Under the pieces are notes generated by a model. That model saw only the letters and a program-made list of their open reading frames with translations. It did no database searches and had not been told where the DNA came from. Shown here one piece after another: positions 38,021-46,697 of a stretch of DNA of 64,000 nt. The position numbers and the translations under genes are program-made. Numbering within the stretch: the first letter of the stretch is position 1; every line of letters starts with the position of its first letter. This DNA comes from Candidatus Bipolaricaulota bacterium (GTDB taxonomy: Bacteria > Bipolaricaulota > Bipolaricaulia > Bipolaricaulales > Bipolaricaulaceae): contig JALHJZ010000002.1 in assembly GCA_022838705.1 (NCBI GenBank), positions 62,001 to 126,000 on the forward strand, written 5' to 3'.

Positions 38021-40105
38021 ATGAACGCGGAACACGACATCACGAAGGTGCGCAACATCGGGATCGCAGCGCACATTGACGCTGGGAAGACCACGGTCAC
38101 TGAACGCATCCTGTACTTCACCGGCCGCGTCCACCGCATCGGTGAAGTGGACGATGGGCAGGCGACGATGGACTGGATGCCCCAGGAACGGGAGCGAGGG
38201 ATCACGATCTCCTCTGCCGCGACGACGACGAACTGGAAGGGGCACCGCATCAACGTGATTGACACGCCGGGGCACGTGGACTTCACGGCCGAGGTCGAGC
38301 GCTGCCTGCGCGTGGTGGACGGGATGGTGGCCCTCTTCTGCGCCGTGGGAGGGGTCCAGCCTCAATCGGAGGCGGTGTGGCGGCAGGCGACGAAGTACGA
38401 GGTGCCGCGGATCGCATTCATCAACAAGATGGACCGCACCGGCGCTGATTTCTGGGGCGTGGTCCGCGAGATCCGCGACAAGCTCGGGGCGAGCGCGGTG
38501 CCGGTGGTGATCCCGATCGGCGCTGAGGAAGAGTTCGCCGGGCTCGTGGATCTCCTGCGGATGGAGGCAATCTACTACCGGGACGGGGCGGGGGGGACGG
38601 AGATCGAGGTCGCGCCGGTGCCGGCGGCCCTCCTCGAACAGGCGCAGACGGCGCGCGATGCTCTCCTGGAACGGGCAGCGGAGGTAGATGATCACCTCCT
38701 GGGGAAGTTCCTCGCCGGGGAGGATCCGGCGGTCGAGGAGATCACGGCAGCTCTGCGGAAGGCCACGGTGGCGGGCAAGCTGATCCCGGTGCTCGCCGGG
38801 GCAGCGTTCCGCAACAAGGGGATCCGCCGACTCCTCGATGCGGTGGTGGACTTCCTGCCCTCCCCGGCCGACCTCCCGCCGGTCCGCGGGACGTGGGACG
38901 GGGTGGAGGACGTGCGCCGCCCGGTCGACGGCGAGCCCCTATCGGCGCTGGCGTTCAAGGTCCAGGCTGACCGCCACGTAGGCCGGCTCACCTACCTCCG
39001 CGTCTACTCGGGGGTCCTGCGGGGAGGGGAGTTCGTCCTCAACGCCAGCCGCGACAAGCGGCAGCGCATCGGCCGCCTGTTCCGGATGCACGCCGACCAC
39101 CGCGAGCCGGTGGATGAACTGCGAGCCGGCGAGGTGGGCGCCGCGGTGGGCCTCAGTGAGACCTATACCGGCGACACCCTGGCCCGCGAGGATAGCCCAA
39201 TCGTCCTCGCCCCGATCGAGTTCCCAGCGCCGGTGGTGGACCTCGCCATCGCCCCCGCCCGGCGGATCGACAGCGATCGGCTGGGCCGCGGTCTGTCCGA
39301 CCTGTCCGCGGAGGACCCGACGTTCGTGGTACGCCCCAACGCCGAGACCGGCGATGTGGTGATCTCGGGGATGGGCGAGCTGCACCTCGAGATCATCGTG
39401 GACAGGCTCCGGCGCGAGTTCGGGGTCGAGGTCACGGTCGGCCAACCGCAGGTCGCCTACCGGGAGACCGTCATCGGGACGGTCGAGCACGAGGGGAAGC
39501 TCGTGAAGCAAACCGGCGGCCATGGTCAGTACGCCCACGTCGTCCTCCGCGTCGAGCCGGCCAAGGCGGGGGCGGGGTTCGAGTTCGAGAGCCGCGTCGT
39601 GGGGGGGAGGGTGCCGCGGGAGTACATCCCGGCCGTGGAACGGGGGATCGTCGAGGCGATGGCCGCAGGGCCCTACGCCCGGTTCCCGATGGTGGACGTC
39701 CACGTGGCCCTCCTCGACGGATCGGCCCACGAGGTGGACTCCTCCGAGCAGGCATTCCGCACCTGCGCGGCCACCGCGTTCCGCGAAGCGTGCCGCAAGG
39801 CGGGGATCCGGCTCCTCGAACCCATCATGGACGTCGAGGCCACCGCGCCGGAGGCGGACCTGGGGGCCGTGCTGGGGAGCCTGGCCGCGCGGCGGGGGCG
39901 GATCGTGGCCCTCGAACCCCGGGGCCGGGTCTCGATCGTCCACGCCGAGGTCCCCCTGGCGGCGATGTTCGGGTACACGACCGAGCTCCGTGGCCTGACG
40001 AGCGGTCGGGGCCAGGTTTCGATGCGGTTCGCCCGCTACGAGGCCGTTCCCACCGCCCTGGCCGAGGAGATCGTCGCCGGCCGGACCGTGAAGGGTGCGT
40101 GCTAG
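38021..40105 (+). CDS. fusA: elongation factor G
   Basis: 694 residues, ribosomal translocase GTPase. G1 AHIDAGKTT near residue 17, switch region [11 protein letters not shown]3 DTPGH, G4 NKMD, then domains II-V including [20 protein letters not shown] and the final [21 protein letters not shown] 38021 follows GGAGGG by 6 nt; an in-frame TTG at 38000 lies upstream but is less likely. It stands apart from the usual rpsL-rpsG-fusA-tuf operon, and could be either the main EF-G or a second copy. Confidence 0.93.
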   Translation: MNAEHDITKVRNIGIAAHIDAGKTTVTERILYFTGRVHRIGEVDDGQATMDWMPQERERGITISSAATTTNWKGHRINVIDTPGHVDFTAEVERCLRVVDGMVALFCAVGGVQPQSEAVWRQATKYEVPRIAFINKMDRTGADFWGVVREIRDKLGASAVPVVIPIGAEEEFAGLVDLLRMEAIYYRDGAGGTEIEVAPVPAALLEQAQTARDALLERAAEVDDHLLGKFLAGEDPAVEEITAALRKATVAGKLIPVLAGAAFRNKGIRRLLDAVVDFLPSPADLPPVRGTWDGVEDVRRPVDGEPLSALAFKVQADRHVGRLTYLRVYSGVLRGGEFVLNASRDKRQRIGRLFRMHADHREPVDELRAGEVGAAVGLSETYTGDTLAREDSPIVLAPIEFPAPVVDLAIAPARRIDSDRLGRGLSDLSAEDPTFVVRPNAETGDVVISGMGELHLEIIVDRLRREFGVEVTVGQPQVAYRETVIGTVEHEGKLVKQTGGHGQYAHVVLRVEPAKAGAGFEFESRVVGGRVPREYIPAVERGIVEAMAAGPYARFPMVDVHVALLDGSAHEVDSSEQAFRTCAATAFREACRKAGIRLLEPIMDVEATAPEADLGAVLGSLAARRGRIVALEPRGRVSIVHAEVPLAAMFGYTTELRGLTSGRGQVSMRFARYEAVPTALAEEIVAGRTVKGAC

Positions 40106-40182
40106 GGTGAGGATGCGGCATCCCCTCCCGGCCTCGCCGGGGCAGCGGGGACCCGGTACGATCCCCACAAGGAGGAATGAAC

Positions 40183-40899
40183 ATGGACCTATGGAGGATC
40201 CTGCTCATCGGGGCGATCGTGGCGGGCGTGGTGATGCTCCTCGTGCCCGGCGCGGAGGAGATCCCGGGGCTGGAGGGCGGGGTGCAGATCGAGGAGGGAA
40301 CGTACGCCCGGGAACGGGCCGGCCAGTGGGCAGGGGATGAGGCGTTCACGCTGTGGCTCGTCGATTCCGGCTACCGGCTCGACTCCACGGCGCAGGGGGA
40401 GGACGGGGAGGTCAGGGCGAGCCTCGTCCTCGATCCTGGTTGGAACCCGATCTACTACCGGGAGAAGGGGGAGGCGCAGGTCTCCGTCCGCATCACAGAG
40501 GGGAAACCCCGCATCACCCTCGGGTCCGGCCTGTTCCAGCAGGAGACCACCTTGGCCGCGCTCCCCCCGTTCGCCATCCTCGGGGCCGACGCGGTGGGGC
40601 CGTGGCTCGCTGTCTACCGGTACCTTCAGGCCCACGCCCGTACCGCCCGGGTAGAGGTGACCGCAGTGCGGTCGGGGCTGCGGACGATGGCCCCCCTGAT
40701 CGGATACCCACCAGAGGAGGTGGGCCTCCTCGTCGGGGAGAGGACGCTCCCCGCGGAGCGGTACCGGGTGCAGCTTGGGGGAAGCGAGGTCTGGCTGTAC
40801 GGCCAGGGCGAGCTCCTCCTGGCGCTGGACTCCCCAAGCGACGGGCTCGTGGTCTACCTGAAGGAGATGCTCCCCGACGGACTCCGCATCGCCCCCTAG
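40183..40899 (+). CDS. conserved-looking membrane-anchored protein of unknown function
   Basis: 238 residues. One N-terminal membrane segment (LWRILLIGAIVAGVVMLLV), then an extracytoplasmic beta-rich domain. No motif I recognise. ATG 40183 is chosen over ATG 40177 because AAGGAGG is 7-8 nt from the former and only 1-2 nt from the latter. A TACGAT box at 40157-40162 is a possible -10. Confidence 0.7.
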   Translation: MDLWRILLIGAIVAGVVMLLVPGAEEIPGLEGGVQIEEGTYARERAGQWAGDEAFTLWLVDSGYRLDSTAQGEDGEVRASLVLDPGWNPIYYREKGEAQVSVRITEGKPRITLGSGLFQQETTLAALPPFAILGADAVGPWLAVYRYLQAHARTARVEVTAVRSGLRTMAPLIGYPPEEVGLLVGERTLPAERYRVQLGGSEVWLYGQGELLLALDSPSDGLVVYLKEMLPDGLRIAP

Positions 40900-40923
40900 C
40901 CGCCTCGGGTGCGGATCGCGGAC

Positions 40924-41730
40924 CTACGGATGACGGTCGTTCGGGAGCTGCTCGCCGTTCAGCTCGGTCCGCGTCCCGTCGGACCACTGCACGGTGAACG
41001 TCCCCTGAAACGCGTTGAGCCCGACGACCTTCCCGGTGCGTCCGTCCACCTCGATCCGCGCCCCCATCTTGGGGAGCCCGTCGAGCGCCTCCCGGTACTG
41101 CTCGTGCTCGTAGGCGAGACAGCACATCAACCGGCCGCAGACCCCGGTGAGCCGCTCCGGGCTCAGGAAGAGCTGCTGCTCGAACGCAAGCTCAAGCGGG
41201 ACTGGCCGCAGCTTGTGGAGGAACGTCCGGCAGCACAGGGGCCGCCCGCACGGCCCCACCTCCCCCAGGATCCGCGCCGCGTCGCGGGGCCCGATCTGGT
41301 GGAGCTCGAGCCGCAGCCGGAACGCTGCCCCCAGCTCGCGGAGGAACTCCCGGAAGTCCACCCGCTCGGGGGCGGTGAAGTAGAGGCGGAGGAAGGTCCG
41401 CTCGAGGTCGAGCTCCGCCCCCAAGAACCGCATCGGGAGCGAGAGATCGGATGCCCGTTCCTGGGCCGACCGGCGCAGCTCCTCTGCCTCCGCGCTGCGG
41501 GCCTCGAACGTCGCCCGGTCCTCCGGCGAAGCGGGACGGGCGAGGCGGGTCCGCGGGGCGGTGGGGTTGTAGAGGGGCGACTTGAGGACCTGCACCAGCC
41601 ACGTGGTGTGGCCCTCCTCCTCCACCCACAGCTGGCCCGGATCGCCCACCGCCCCGTCCCACACGGCGAGGTGGATGTCACAGAGCGGCCCCAGCCGCCG
41701 GACGAGCGCCCCTAGCTTCTCCGCGGCCAC
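40924..41730 (-). CDS. ricT: PSP1-domain protein, RicT/YaaT-like
   Basis: 268 residues. The PSP1 domain covers the centre and C-terminus, with the cysteine clusters CGRPLCCRTF and GRLMCCLAYEH that bind [4Fe-4S] in the RicAFT (Y-) complex of Bacillus, where RicT affects RNase Y activity. Starts at GTG 41730, 19 nt inside the holB gene. holB followed by yaaT is a conserved order in Firmicutes, which supports the call. RicA and RicF homologues are not in the window. Confidence 0.85.
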   Translation of the reverse strand: MAAEKLGALVRRLGPLCDIHLAVWDGAVGDPGQLWVEEEGHTTWLVQVLKSPLYNPTAPRTRLARPASPEDRATFEARSAEAEELRRSAQERASDLSLPMRFLGAELDLERTFLRLYFTAPERVDFREFLRELGAAFRLRLELHQIGPRDAARILGEVGPCGRPLCCRTFLHKLRPVPLELAFEQQLFLSPERLTGVCGRLMCCLAYEHEQYREALDGLPKMGARIEVDGRTGKVVGLNAFQGTFTVQWSDGTRTELNGEQLPNDRHP

Positions 41731-42590
41731 AGCACCACCACCTCCGCCAGAAGCCGTGGGTTCGCGTTATCGTCGAGTTCCCCTCGGGAGAGCGAGGCCT
41801 TGCGTGCCCAGGACAGGAGCACATCGGGCAGGAGGGTCGGCCACGCCGTGGACGCCTCCACCGCCAGGAAGCGGGCCAGCTCGCCGAGGAACGCGGCCAC
41901 GGTCCCTTTCCCATCCTTGGCCAGCTGGTCCGCAGCAGAGAGGACCTCGTCCGCAGCAGCGCGGGCGAGGGCCTGGATGAGGTGGCGGCCGAATGCCCGC
42001 CGGAGAAGGGGATCCGCAGCGTGGGACGCAAACTGCGCCACGAGCTCGGTCAGGGGGAGGTCCTTGGCCACGGCCTCCGCCTCTTGCCACTCCCGGAGCG
42101 GATCGCGGCGCTCGGCGAGGAACGCCGCGGCCTCCTCGACCCGGTCGCCGAGGAGCGAGGCGACGAACGCGATCTCCTCTTCCGTGTACCCCGCCGTGCG
42201 GAGCGCAGCCTGGATTTGAGCAAGCGCGCCCGGGCACCATCCCAGCGCGCACCGCGAGCGCACCGTGGGGAGGACGCGGTCGAGCGCCTCCCCAAACAGG
42301 ATCACCCCAAGATGGGGGGGCATCTCCTCCAAGAGCTTCAGGAGGGCGTTGGCCGCCTCGCGGGTCAACCTCTCTGCCGGGCCGATCACCGCCACCTTGC
42401 GGGCCGCCCACACCGGGCCGTACCGCGCCCACAGGATGAGCTCCCGGATCCGATCGATCCCCAGTTCCCCCGCCTCGGCGATCCCCCACCACGCATCGGG
42501 GTGCCCCGCGGGGGAGGCCCCCAAGTCGGAGGCCACCTGAGCTAAGGCGGCGGCGCGGGCTCCCGGTCCAACGTAGAGCTGAGGGATCAT
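41712..42590 (-). CDS. holB: DNA polymerase III delta-prime subunit
   Basis: 292 residues, clamp-loader fold. Recognisable are the LTREAANALLKLLEEMPPHLGVILF box (42301-42375) and the RSRCALGW turn, as in HolB/DnaX. The N-terminal nucleotide-binding region is degenerate (no Walker A), as in delta-prime. Frames run upstream to 42629, but ATG 42590 sits 10 nt after a good promoter and begins MIPQLYVG. The 3' end overlaps ricT by 19 nt. Confidence 0.85.
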   Translation of the reverse strand: MIPQLYVGPGARAAALAQVASDLGASPAGHPDAWWGIAEAGELGIDRIRELILWARYGPVWAARKVAVIGPAERLTREAANALLKLLEEMPPHLGVILFGEALDRVLPTVRSRCALGWCPGALAQIQAALRTAGYTEEEIAFVASLLGDRVEEAAAFLAERRDPLREWQEAEAVAKDLPLTELVAQFASHAADPLLRRAFGRHLIQALARAAADEVLSAADQLAKDGKGTVAAFLGELARFLAVEASTAWPTLLPDVLLSWARKASLSRGELDDNANPRLLAEVVVLWPRRS

Positions 42591-42600
42591 GCCACGGAGA

Positions 42601-42629
42601 AGGGTACGGGCGCGCTCCCGTCGGGACAA
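42601..42629 (-). promoter_or_regulatory. promoter of holB-ricT (short leader)
   Basis: Minus strand TTGTCC (42629-42624), 17-nt spacer, TACCCT (42606-42601), then 10 nt to ATG 42590, leaving only about 3 nt of leader. Confidence 0.55.
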
Positions 42630-42695
42630 GGGCCACCCGGCCAGGTTGACGGACGAGTCGAGCGGGGTAGAGTTCCGTTGGCGACGAGCTTACAG

Positions 42696-42772
<77 letters not shown>

Positions 42773-42820
42773 GCACGGCATGCGGATGGCCTGAGCTCGT
42801 CGTGGGCGCCCATCCTCGCC

Positions 42821-43978
42821 TCACCTTAGGGCCTCCTGGCCGGCGAACGCGCGATAGGGGGACAGGATCTTCAGGACTTCGCGATCGGTGGGGAGGGGGG
42901 CGCCGGTGATCATGCGGGCGAGGAGCTCGCCCAGGCCCGGCCCGAGCATCACCCCCTGCCCGCACATTCCGATCGCCATCGCGTACCCCTCGACCTCCTG
43001 CGCCCAGCCGACGAGGGGGGACCCGTCCGGGGTCATCGGGTAGAGGCCGCGCCACGTCCGGCGGACACGCAGATTCCCGAGCCGCGGCATGAGGTCCACC
43101 ATCCGCCGGGCGACCAGGGGCAGGAACGCGCTCGTCTCCCGGCAGTCCTCGCCAAGGATCGGCGGTTGCGGGGTAATGCAGAACGTGAACTGCCCCGAGG
43201 CGAGCTGGTGGAAGTAGTAGTTGGACGATCCGGGCGCGGGCCGGGTGTCCACGACCATTGGGGCGAGGAAGTGGGCCACCGGCTCCGTGACCCCCGCCTC
43301 GTGGGAGTCCGGCTGGACGGGGTGGTCGAGCCCGACGAGCTTCCCCACTGCACGGGCCCACGGCCCGGCCGCGTTGAGGACCACCGGCGTACCGTAGCGA
43401 CCCCTGTTCGTTCGCACCGCCCGCACCCGCCCTTCCCGGACCTCGATCCCCGTCACCTCCTCCCCGAACTGAAACGTGGCCCCTCGCCGCCGCGCCTCGT
43501 CGTAGAACGCATGGCAAGCGAGGAGCGGTGAGCAATGGCCGTCACCGGGGGAGTACGTCCCCCCGATGAGCCCGCGGCGATTGAGGTCGGGGACGATGTC
43601 AAGCAGGGCCTTCGCATCGAGCCACTCGATCCCCAGGCCGTAGGCGTGCTGGATCACAAGGAGGTCCTGGAGGAGCTTCTCCTCGCGGGGCGTGTAGGCC
43701 ACGAACACGTACCCGCCGCTCCGCCACTCGATCTCTTGTCCGTGGGCCTCTTCCCAGCCGGACAGGATCTCAATTGTGCGCTGGCAGATGCGGATCTTGG
43801 CCGGGTCGGAGTGGGTGGCGCGGATCCCGCCGATCGCCGCCTTGTTCGACCCCTGCCCAACGCTGGGCAGGGAATCCACCACGAGGACGTCGAGGCCAGC
43901 TTGGGCAAGGGAGAGAGCCGCTGGGGTACCGACGCTCCCCGCCCCGATGACCACAACGTCGTACACGCTGCCCCTCAT
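42821..43978 (-). CDS. FAD-dependent amine/imino-acid dehydrogenase, DAO-type subunit
   Basis: 385 residues of the DAO flavoprotein family (sarcosine oxidase beta / proline dehydrogenase beta / HcnC-like). FAD dinucleotide motif VVIGAGSVGTPAAL at the start, SNKAAIGGIRATHSD (flavin region) and the late GQGVMLGPGLGELLARMI block. Its ATG overlaps the stop codon of the large partner subunit. Together they should oxidise a secondary amino acid such as sarcosine, proline or hydroxyproline and pass electrons to the partner's Fe-S centres. The adjacent tRNA-Pro is probably coincidence. Confidence 0.85.
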   Translation of the reverse strand: MRGSVYDVVVIGAGSVGTPAALSLAQAGLDVLVVDSLPSVGQGSNKAAIGGIRATHSDPAKIRICQRTIEILSGWEEAHGQEIEWRSGGYVFVAYTPREEKLLQDLLVIQHAYGLGIEWLDAKALLDIVPDLNRRGLIGGTYSPGDGHCSPLLACHAFYDEARRRGATFQFGEEVTGIEVREGRVRAVRTNRGRYGTPVVLNAAGPWARAVGKLVGLDHPVQPDSHEAGVTEPVAHFLAPMVVDTRPAPGSSNYYFHQLASGQFTFCITPQPPILGEDCRETSAFLPLVARRMVDLMPRLGNLRVRRTWRGLYPMTPDGSPLVGWAQEVEGYAMAIGMCGQGVMLGPGLGELLARMITGAPLPTDREVLKILSPYRAFAGQEALR

Positions 43979-46056
43979 CGCGCGTCCCCGTCGTGTTCGG
44001 CCCCGGCGAAGAGGCGGAGCGGGGTCTCCATGAACAGGGGACGGGGCACGTAGTCCCGCACCTCGCTCAGGGGGACCCCCTCCTCGCGGAACAACCGCTT
44101 CATCAGGGGGCCGCACGTCTTCCCCCCGCACGCCCCCATCCCGGCGCGGGTGACGGCCTTGATCTCGTTCATGTCGCGCACTCCCTGCCGGATGAGGGCC
44201 CGCACCTCCCCCACCGTCACCCGCTCGCAGCGGCACAGGATCTCGTCGTCATCGAGCCGCATCACCGCCTCGGGGAGGGCGGACTCCCTCCCGCCGGATC
44301 CCACCCGGAACCCGGCGACGCGCGTCGCAATCTCGGCGGGGACGGAGAGCTTCACGAGGACCGTGCGATCGTTCCGTGCGATCGCCCGCACCCCTGTCAC
44401 CACGACCTCGGCCAACGCCTCGCCGGAGATGTCCACCGCCGTTACCCGCTCCCCCTCCCGCACGGACTCCCCACCGAACTCGAATGGGACCGTGACCGTG
44501 GGGGCCCCCCGGTCCCGGCGGAAGTCGACCAGGGTGATCGCGAGCCCCGGGCAGACGACGACGCACCTCTCGCACCCCAGGCACTCCTTCCCCTCCGCCG
44601 CGTACTCCGGCCGCTTCCGGATATCGTGGGGGTCAATCCAGATCAGCCCCTGGGGGCACACCGACGCACAGGGGTTACAGGGGATCTCCTCCTGGCAGTG
44701 CAGGACAGGGAACACGTCCCCCAAGGGCGGAGGCGAGGGGGTGCCCCGCGCGCCCGGTTTGGATTTGAGGATCTGCGCCATCCGCTCCCACTCCGGCGGG
44801 ATCTCCACATCGGGCTGCCCCAAGGCGTGCGCGATCCGACGCCCCGCGATCTTCCCGGAGAAGATCGCCGCCGACGCCTCCGCGATCTCCTCGGCATCGC
44901 CGGCCGCGAACGCCGGCATCCCGAACGCGCGGGCCTTGTGGTAGAACTCGTCCACCGGGTCGAGCCCGACCGCCACGAGCACCGTGTCGCAGGGGAACGT
45001 CCTTTCCGTCCCTGCGATCGGCCGGAACGAGGGATCCACGCGGGCGATCGTCACCGATTCCACCTGGTCGCGGCCGTTGGCGGACAGGATCGTGTGCGAG
45101 GTGTAGATGGGGACCCCCAGGCGGGCGAGCTTGTCCCGATGAACCTTGTACCCCCCGCACTCCGGCAGCGCCTCGACGAGGCCCACGACCTCGATCCCTG
45201 CCTGGAGGGCGTGGTAACCGGCGATGAGCCCCACATTCCCGCCCCCAACGATGAACAGCCGGTCCGCCGCCCGAACGAGATCGCGGTTGACGAGGGTCTG
45301 GAACGCCCCCGCCCCGTACACGCCGGGAAGGGTGTTCCCCTTGAACAGGAGCGATCTCTCGCGCGCTCCGGCTGCGACGAGGAGCACGTCCGGGACGACG
45401 AGCGCGTACGCCCGACCCTCGCGGAGGATCCCCACCACGCGGTCGCTGTACACGGCCAGGGCGACCGAATCCAGCCACACCTCGACCGACGAATGGCGGC
45501 GGACCTCCGCCTCGAGCCGCGTGGCAATGTCCGTCCCCCGCGTCCCGGCGTACACGGCGTCCGTGGACCCGAAGAACCGGTGCGTCTGGAGGACGAGCTT
45601 CCCGCCCAGTCGGCGCTTGTCATCAACGACGAGGGTTTTGATCCCGTGGGCTCCGAGCTCGATCGCCGCCGACATCCCAGCGGGGCCGCCGCCGATCACG
45701 AGGACGGGCACGGGGATGCGCGCGATCTCGTTCATCCGTGGGGGGGCGGGAACGGGCGGTAGTTCAGGGAGGCCATCGGCGGGCTCGACCCTCATCCCAG
45801 GTCGGACGAGGGTCATGCACGCCTTCACCGGCACCCCGTCTGCGATCACCAGGCACTGTGCGCACTGGCCGTTCGCGCAGAAGATCCCCTGGGGGGAGGC
45901 GTCCTTCTCGTGGTGGCCGAAGATCCTGATTCCATGAGCAAACAGGGCGGCGGCGATCGTCTCGCCAGGGAACGCTGGGAGCTCCCTCCCCTGGAACGTG
46001 AACGGGAACGGCTCGCCCCGCTCCAGGTGGAGGATAGGGTGGTGTTCGATCCTCAT
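43975..46056 (-). CDS. fused HcnA/HcnB-like dehydrogenase subunit with ferredoxin and BFD domains
   Basis: 693 residues joining four modules: a [2Fe-2S] domain (FCANGQCAQC and a later Cys, residues 60-80), an FAD/NAD disulfide-reductase domain (VLVIGGGPAGMSAAIELG near residue 117; FIVGGGNVGLIAG near residue 270), a two-cluster ferredoxin insert (CNPCASVCPQG and CLGCERCVVVCPG, residues 460-510), and a BFD-like [2Fe-2S] end (CRCERVTVGEVRALI, then CGGKTC). In relatives these lie on two or three polypeptides (HcnA, HcnB, or archaeal PDH subunits). ATG 46056 has GAGGA 8 nt upstream; the frame is open to 46095. A GTGACC-17-TAGAAT promoter (46145-46117) lies upstream. Confidence 0.85.
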   Translation of the reverse strand: MRIEHHPILHLERGEPFPFTFQGRELPAFPGETIAAALFAHGIRIFGHHEKDASPQGIFCANGQCAQCLVIADGVPVKACMTLVRPGMRVEPADGLPELPPVPAPPRMNEIARIPVPVLVIGGGPAGMSAAIELGAHGIKTLVVDDKRRLGGKLVLQTHRFFGSTDAVYAGTRGTDIATRLEAEVRRHSSVEVWLDSVALAVYSDRVVGILREGRAYALVVPDVLLVAAGARERSLLFKGNTLPGVYGAGAFQTLVNRDLVRAADRLFIVGGGNVGLIAGYHALQAGIEVVGLVEALPECGGYKVHRDKLARLGVPIYTSHTILSANGRDQVESVTIARVDPSFRPIAGTERTFPCDTVLVAVGLDPVDEFYHKARAFGMPAFAAGDAEEIAEASAAIFSGKIAGRRIAHALGQPDVEIPPEWERMAQILKSKPGARGTPSPPPLGDVFPVLHCQEEIPCNPCASVCPQGLIWIDPHDIRKRPEYAAEGKECLGCERCVVVCPGLAITLVDFRRDRGAPTVTVPFEFGGESVREGERVTAVDISGEALAEVVVTGVRAIARNDRTVLVKLSVPAEIATRVAGFRVGSGGRESALPEAVMRLDDDEILCRCERVTVGEVRALIRQGVRDMNEIKAVTRAGMGACGGKTCGPLMKRLFREEGVPLSEVRDYVPRPLFMETPLRLFAGAEHDGDAR

Positions 46057-46213
46057 CGGAACAGTCCTCGGAGGAGCCGGGCGGAGGAGGAGCATAGCAC
46101 GGGCGACATCGGGCGGATTCTACCGAACCAAACGCGCTGGGTCACGGTGAACGAGGGCCCATCCGCCACCCCACGCACGGCGAGGAGAAGAGGTGCGGAG
46201 ACCCCCTTTTGTC

Positions 46214-46335
46214 CTATCTCCGTCGGGTGAACCGCCACTGCCGGGCAAGCCCGATCGCAATGAGGACGATCGGCGATAGGGGTGAGTAGATCAAGATCCC
46301 CCCCCGCTCACCATGGCCAGGATGAAGAACACCAC
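46214..46335 (-). pseudogene. broken small membrane-protein reading frame with G8 tract
   Basis: From GTG 46335 one frame reads VVFFILAMVSGG, then a run of eight G (46298-46305) shifts it to a quick stop. If the run had nine G, it would continue ILIYSPLSPIVLIAIGLARQ and end at 46214, a 40-residue membrane microprotein. It may be a decayed or phase-variable gene, a sequencing indel, or chance; there is no good ribosome site. Nothing else was found in 46096-46405 apart from the promoter near 46117-46145. Confidence 0.25.
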
Positions 46336-46405
46336 CCGGACGGGCGTTGGATCGCCCCCAGGAGCTCAGCGATCCCGCCGCGCACCCAACCCCTGGAGCT
46401 CTGGG

Positions 46406-46561
46406 CTAGCGGAGCCGGACCCCCAGGTAGTACGGCCAGACCACGAGGGCGAGGATCGCCTGCCACCACAGGAGCTTCGTGAACGCAAGGGTAAACAGCC
46501 ATCCCGCGAACCAGAACATCCCCGCCCACTCCCCTCTCACCCGAATGTCGCGATACGGCAT
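46406..46561 (-). CDS. 51-residue membrane protein
   Basis: Small protein with one long or two short membrane segments (MFWFAGWLFTLAFTKLLWWQ, then AILALVVWPYYLGV) and a basic tail. It has a strong ribosome site (AAGGAGG) before ATG 46561 and its own promoter, so it is more than a chance frame. Function unknown. Divergent from the NfeD protease gene. Confidence 0.65.
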   Translation of the reverse strand: MPYRDIRVRGEWAGMFWFAGWLFTLAFTKLLWWQAILALVVWPYYLGVRLR

Positions 46562-46580
46562 ATCCCCCTCCTTTTCGCTC

Positions 46581-46608
46581 ATTGTAGCGGCCTGCCCCCG
46601 ATCGCCAA
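46581..46608 (-). promoter_or_regulatory. promoter of 51-residue membrane protein
   Basis: Minus strand TTGGCG (46608-46603), 16-nt spacer, TACAAT (46586-46581); start predicted near 46574, then the ribosome site. Confidence 0.5.
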
Positions 46609-46683
46609 AACGTGGAGGGAAGCCTCCCTTTCGGCCCGCCCTTCGCCGATCCAGAGGGCCGATCACGATGGCTCGGGGTTCGC

Positions 46684-46689
46684 TACAAT
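46684..46689 (+). promoter_or_regulatory. -10 box of NfeD gene (leaderless type)
   Basis: TACAAT ending 8 nt before ATG 46698; no clear -35 box. Confidence 0.45.
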
Positions 46690-46697
46690 CGAGGGTG

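Noticed and set aside
42591..42629. Upstream start for holB at 42629
   Set aside because: The extension covers the -35 to -10 promoter and adds residues unlike the family N-terminus.
46057..46095. Upstream start (ATG 46095) for the fused dehydrogenase subunit
   Set aside because: It would overlap the TATGCT box and skips the GAGGA ribosome site that fits ATG 46056.
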